A DNA stretch of 64,000 bases from Nocardioides sp. dk884 (GTDB lineage Bacteria > Actinomycetota > Actinomycetes > Propionibacteriales > Nocardioidaceae), in the NCBI RefSeq assembly GCF_009557055.1, contig NZ_CP045649.1:4191501-4255500 (forward strand), written 5' to 3'. The notes under the pieces were generated by a model. That model made no database searches, was not told the DNA's origin, and worked only from the letters and a program-made list of their open reading frames with translations. Positions 59,935-64,000 of the stretch are shown here, piece after piece. Every line of letters begins with the position of its first letter. The stretch's first letter is position 1. Both the position numbers and the translations under genes were made by a program.

Positions 59935-61361
59935 AGGGCGGGCGCCGGTGGGGGTGGAGCCGGCGCGCCGCCGCCGGTGGCCCGCACCGGGTCGTGCTGG
60001 GGGCGCAGCACGTCGCGCACCACGAGGGCGACGAGGTACAGCTCGCCGGCGATGCGCAGCACGATCGCCAGCCAGTAGAACCCCGGGTCGTCCCCGCCGC
60101 CGGGCGCGAGCCAGCCGGCGAGATACCACCACACCGCGGCGAAGTAGAACAGCTCGCTGAGCTGCCAGACCGCCTGGTCGCGCAGCCGCGGCCGCGCGAG
60201 CACCGCCAGCGGCAGCAGCCACAGCACGTACTGCGGCGAGTAGACCTTGTTGACCAACAAGAACCCCGCCACGATCAGGAAACCGAGCTGCGCGAAGCGC
60301 GGCGTCTCGGGGGCCAGCACGCCGATCACGAACACCCCGACGCACCAGGCGCCGAAGAGCAGCCAGGACCACAGGTTGATGGTCTCCGGCTCGATCGTGC
60401 GGTCGGTCCACTGCGCAGCCACGAGCCAGGCCGAGCCCAGGTCGGGGCCGCGCTCGGAGTTGAAGGACCAGAACACCCGCCACTCCTCCGGCCCCGAGAG
60501 GTACGCCGGGAGGTTGGCGAGCACCCACGCCAGGGCCGCCGCGGCGGCGGCGCGCACAAAGTCGAGCATCCGGCGATCGCACAGGCAGATCACCAGGATC
60601 GCGCCGAGCAGGAACAGCGGGTAGAGCTTGGTGGCCACCCCCAGCCCGATCAGCACGCCGGTCAGCACCGGCTTGTCGCGGGCCCAGGCCCACAGCGCGG
60701 CGGCGACCAGCACGACCGCGAGCAGGTCCCAGTTGACCAGGCCAGTCACCAGCAGCGCGGGCGAGACCGCGAACAGCGCGGCGTCCCAGGGCCGGCGGCG
60801 GTTGACCCCGGCCAGGAACCACACCGCGAGCATGGCCGCCAGGGCGAAGGCGAGCGCGCTCAGTGCCAGGAACACCGTGATCTCGCGCTGCACGCGATCC
60901 TCCCCCCAGAACTCGTCAGTGGGACGGTCCGCCCGCTCGGCGGCGTCCGCGCCGGTCAGCGCGTGGGTCACCTTGGCGGTGGCGTAGGCGAAGTAGGAGA
61001 TCCCGACGGGGTACTCCATCACCTCGTAGCGCTCGCGCACCTCGGCGCCGTCGTCGTAGGGCCAGGCCGCCTCGACGAAGCCCCGCCCGGTGTAGAGGTA
61101 GGGCAGGTCGGAGTAGCACATGTAGGTCCCGCGGACGTCCTGCGAGCTCCACTCGTCGGCGACGCAGGGGGCCTTCTGCACCATCCCGAGCGCCATGGTG
61201 AGCGCGACCAGCGCGAGCAGCACCCGCACCGGTGTCCACCACGGGTGCCGGCCGGCGCGCCGCCCGAGCGGTCCGCCCACACCCGCGCTGAGCGCGCCGA
61301 TCGCCGGGTCGTCCCGGGTCGGGTCGGCGTACGGGTCGGACCCGCTCGGCGCGCTCGACAT
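59925..61361 (-). CDS. GT87/DUF2029-type membrane glycosyltransferase-like protein
   Basis: The 478-residue polytopic protein resembles the Rv0051 group of mannosyltransferase-like membrane proteins (DUF2029/GT87). About 10-11 helices are spread over the chain; the early loop MCYSDLPYLYTGRGFVEAAWPYDD and the following ERYEVMEYPVGISYFAY are typical of this group, and GLGVATKLYPLFLLGAILV is the conserved cytoplasmic-side motif. The ATG 61361 lies 3 nt after the ponA stop, so it is transcribed with ponA. Its stop is in the 14-bp repeat. Role: probable use of polyprenyl-phosphate sugar donor in the cell envelope. Confidence 0.9.
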   Translation of the reverse strand: MSSAPSGSDPYADPTRDDPAIGALSAGVGGPLGRRAGRHPWWTPVRVLLALVALTMALGMVQKAPCVADEWSSQDVRGTYMCYSDLPYLYTGRGFVEAAWPYDDGAEVRERYEVMEYPVGISYFAYATAKVTHALTGADAAERADRPTDEFWGEDRVQREITVFLALSALAFALAAMLAVWFLAGVNRRRPWDAALFAVSPALLVTGLVNWDLLAVVLVAAALWAWARDKPVLTGVLIGLGVATKLYPLFLLGAILVICLCDRRMLDFVRAAAAAALAWVLANLPAYLSGPEEWRVFWSFNSERGPDLGSAWLVAAQWTDRTIEPETINLWSWLLFGAWCVGVFVIGVLAPETPRFAQLGFLIVAGFLLVNKVYSPQYVLWLLPLAVLARPRLRDQAVWQLSELFYFAAVWWYLAGWLAPGGGDDPGFYWLAIVLRIAGELYLVALVVRDVLRPQHDPVRATGGGAPAPPPPAPALLS

Positions 61362-61364
61362 GGC

Positions 61365-63662
<2,298 letters not shown>

Positions 63663-63815
63663 GCTCGGCTCTTTCGTTGCGGCGCCCGGTCCGCTCGGTC
63701 ACGGGCAACCGAGGAGCAGACCGGGCGTAGGTGGTCGGTTCCAATCGACCAGGGTACGCATCACGAGGTATGGGTGCGCGCCGCGCGACGAACCTCTCAC
63801 GATTCCCGTCTGGCG

Positions 63816-63825
63816 GATATATCGC
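63816..63825. promoter_or_regulatory. GATATATCGC element upstream of the PadR gene
   Basis: The 10-mer GATATATCGC, preceded by GCG, matches the core of the palindrome GCGATATATCGC in front of the PadR gene at 13611. A TACGAT element follows at 63826-63831, 8 nt before the ATG, and could be a -10 hexamer of a leaderless transcript. Confidence 0.5.
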
Positions 63826-63838
63826 TACGATAGGTCGC

Positions 63839-64000
63839 ATGGCACGTCGTGGAGAGACCATCGAGCTGGCAGTCCTCGGACTGCTGCACGAGGGACCCAT
63901 GCACGGCTACGAGCTGCGCAAGCGGCTCAACCTGATGCTCGGGTGGGGGCGGGTGCTCTCCTACGGCTCGCTCTACCCGGCGCTGAAGAAGATGCTGCGC
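63839..64000 (+). CDS. PadR family transcriptional regulator (5' end only)
   Basis: The first 54 codons are present up to the window edge. The sequence MARRGETIELAVLGLLHEGPMHGYELRKRL, then SYGSLYPALKKML, is the PadR HTH with the GYEL and SLYPAL motifs. It lies divergently from ponA, where mycobacteria have Rv0047c, also a PadR protein. The ATG is 8 nt after a possible -10 element, so the message may be leaderless. The GATATATCGC element upstream suggests autoregulation. Confidence 0.92.
   Translation, partial: MARRGETIELAVLGLLHEGPMHGYELRKRLNLMLGWGRVLSYGSLYPALKKMLR

Overview
The window is very GC-rich, with a strong G/C bias at third codon positions, GTG/TTG starts and many 4-nt ATGA/GTGA gene overlaps. 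This is the pattern of a high-GC actinobacterium. The gene content (F420/LLM-type oxidoreductases, C+ type S18, a dnaB-rplI-rpsR-ssb-rpsF block near a GT87 protein, ponA and a PadR gene, as around Rv0047c-Rv0058 of Mycobacterium tuberculosis, plus a guanidine-III riboswitch) fits a Nocardioides-like member of the Nocardioidaceae. That placement is inferred from gene content and not from a marker tree. The window looks like ordinary chromosome. I see no phage, insertion sequence, CRISPR array or tRNA.

Layout. 1-8.5 kb: a truncated DEAD-box RNA helicase, a small membrane protein, glmS with a small upstream gene, two divergent small genes, YceI, a tandem-GNAT protein, an LLM oxidoreductase, and a guanidine-III riboswitch in front of an SMR guanidinium exporter. 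7.9-17.5 kb: hrpB, an acyl-CoA dehydrogenase, a DUF1707 protein and a PadR regulator on the minus strand. Divergent from them is an ABC exporter followed by a DesK/DesR-like two-component pair. 17.5-31 kb: an M3 peptidase, a secreted GH6 cellulase, an MFS exporter, a large SDR with an inserted zinc finger, DinB, an F420-type LLM enzyme, a GNAT overlapping a DUF429-RelA/SpoT fusion, a fatty-acid desaturase and an M28 peptidase. 31-49 kb: a MarR gene divergent from an RND pump, AtoE-like transporter with LhgO, two RibD-C reductases, an ECF42-type sigma factor with its YciI partner, a secreted M14 carboxypeptidase, two DUF2382 stress proteins, cydAB, and an SDR divergent from an HTH regulator. 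49-64 kb: the replication/ribosomal block (dnaB, rplI, rpsR, ssb, rpsF), with a MATE exporter and a PadR-membrane protein pair inserted. After it come an endonuclease IV-like gene, a FemX-like ligase and an alanine-racemase-like gene, then GT87 and ponA, and the start of another PadR gene.

The most unusual material is non-coding or domain-level. (1) A DUF429-RelA/SpoT fusion has Gln where alarmone synthetases have their catalytic Glu, and a GNAT gene is translationally coupled to it. (2) Three families of long intergenic palindromes are present: family A around CAGCAATTGCTG, family B starting TGTAACGCGGGGTTAT, and family C with one copy. All A and B copies sit between convergent genes, and several supply the stop codon of the neighbouring minus-strand gene. 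One locus is a 151-bp tandem duplication that includes the 3' end of the DinB gene. (3) A cluster of DnaA-box-like sites lies upstream of dnaB. (4) Two PadR genes 50 kb apart share a GATATATCGC element upstream.
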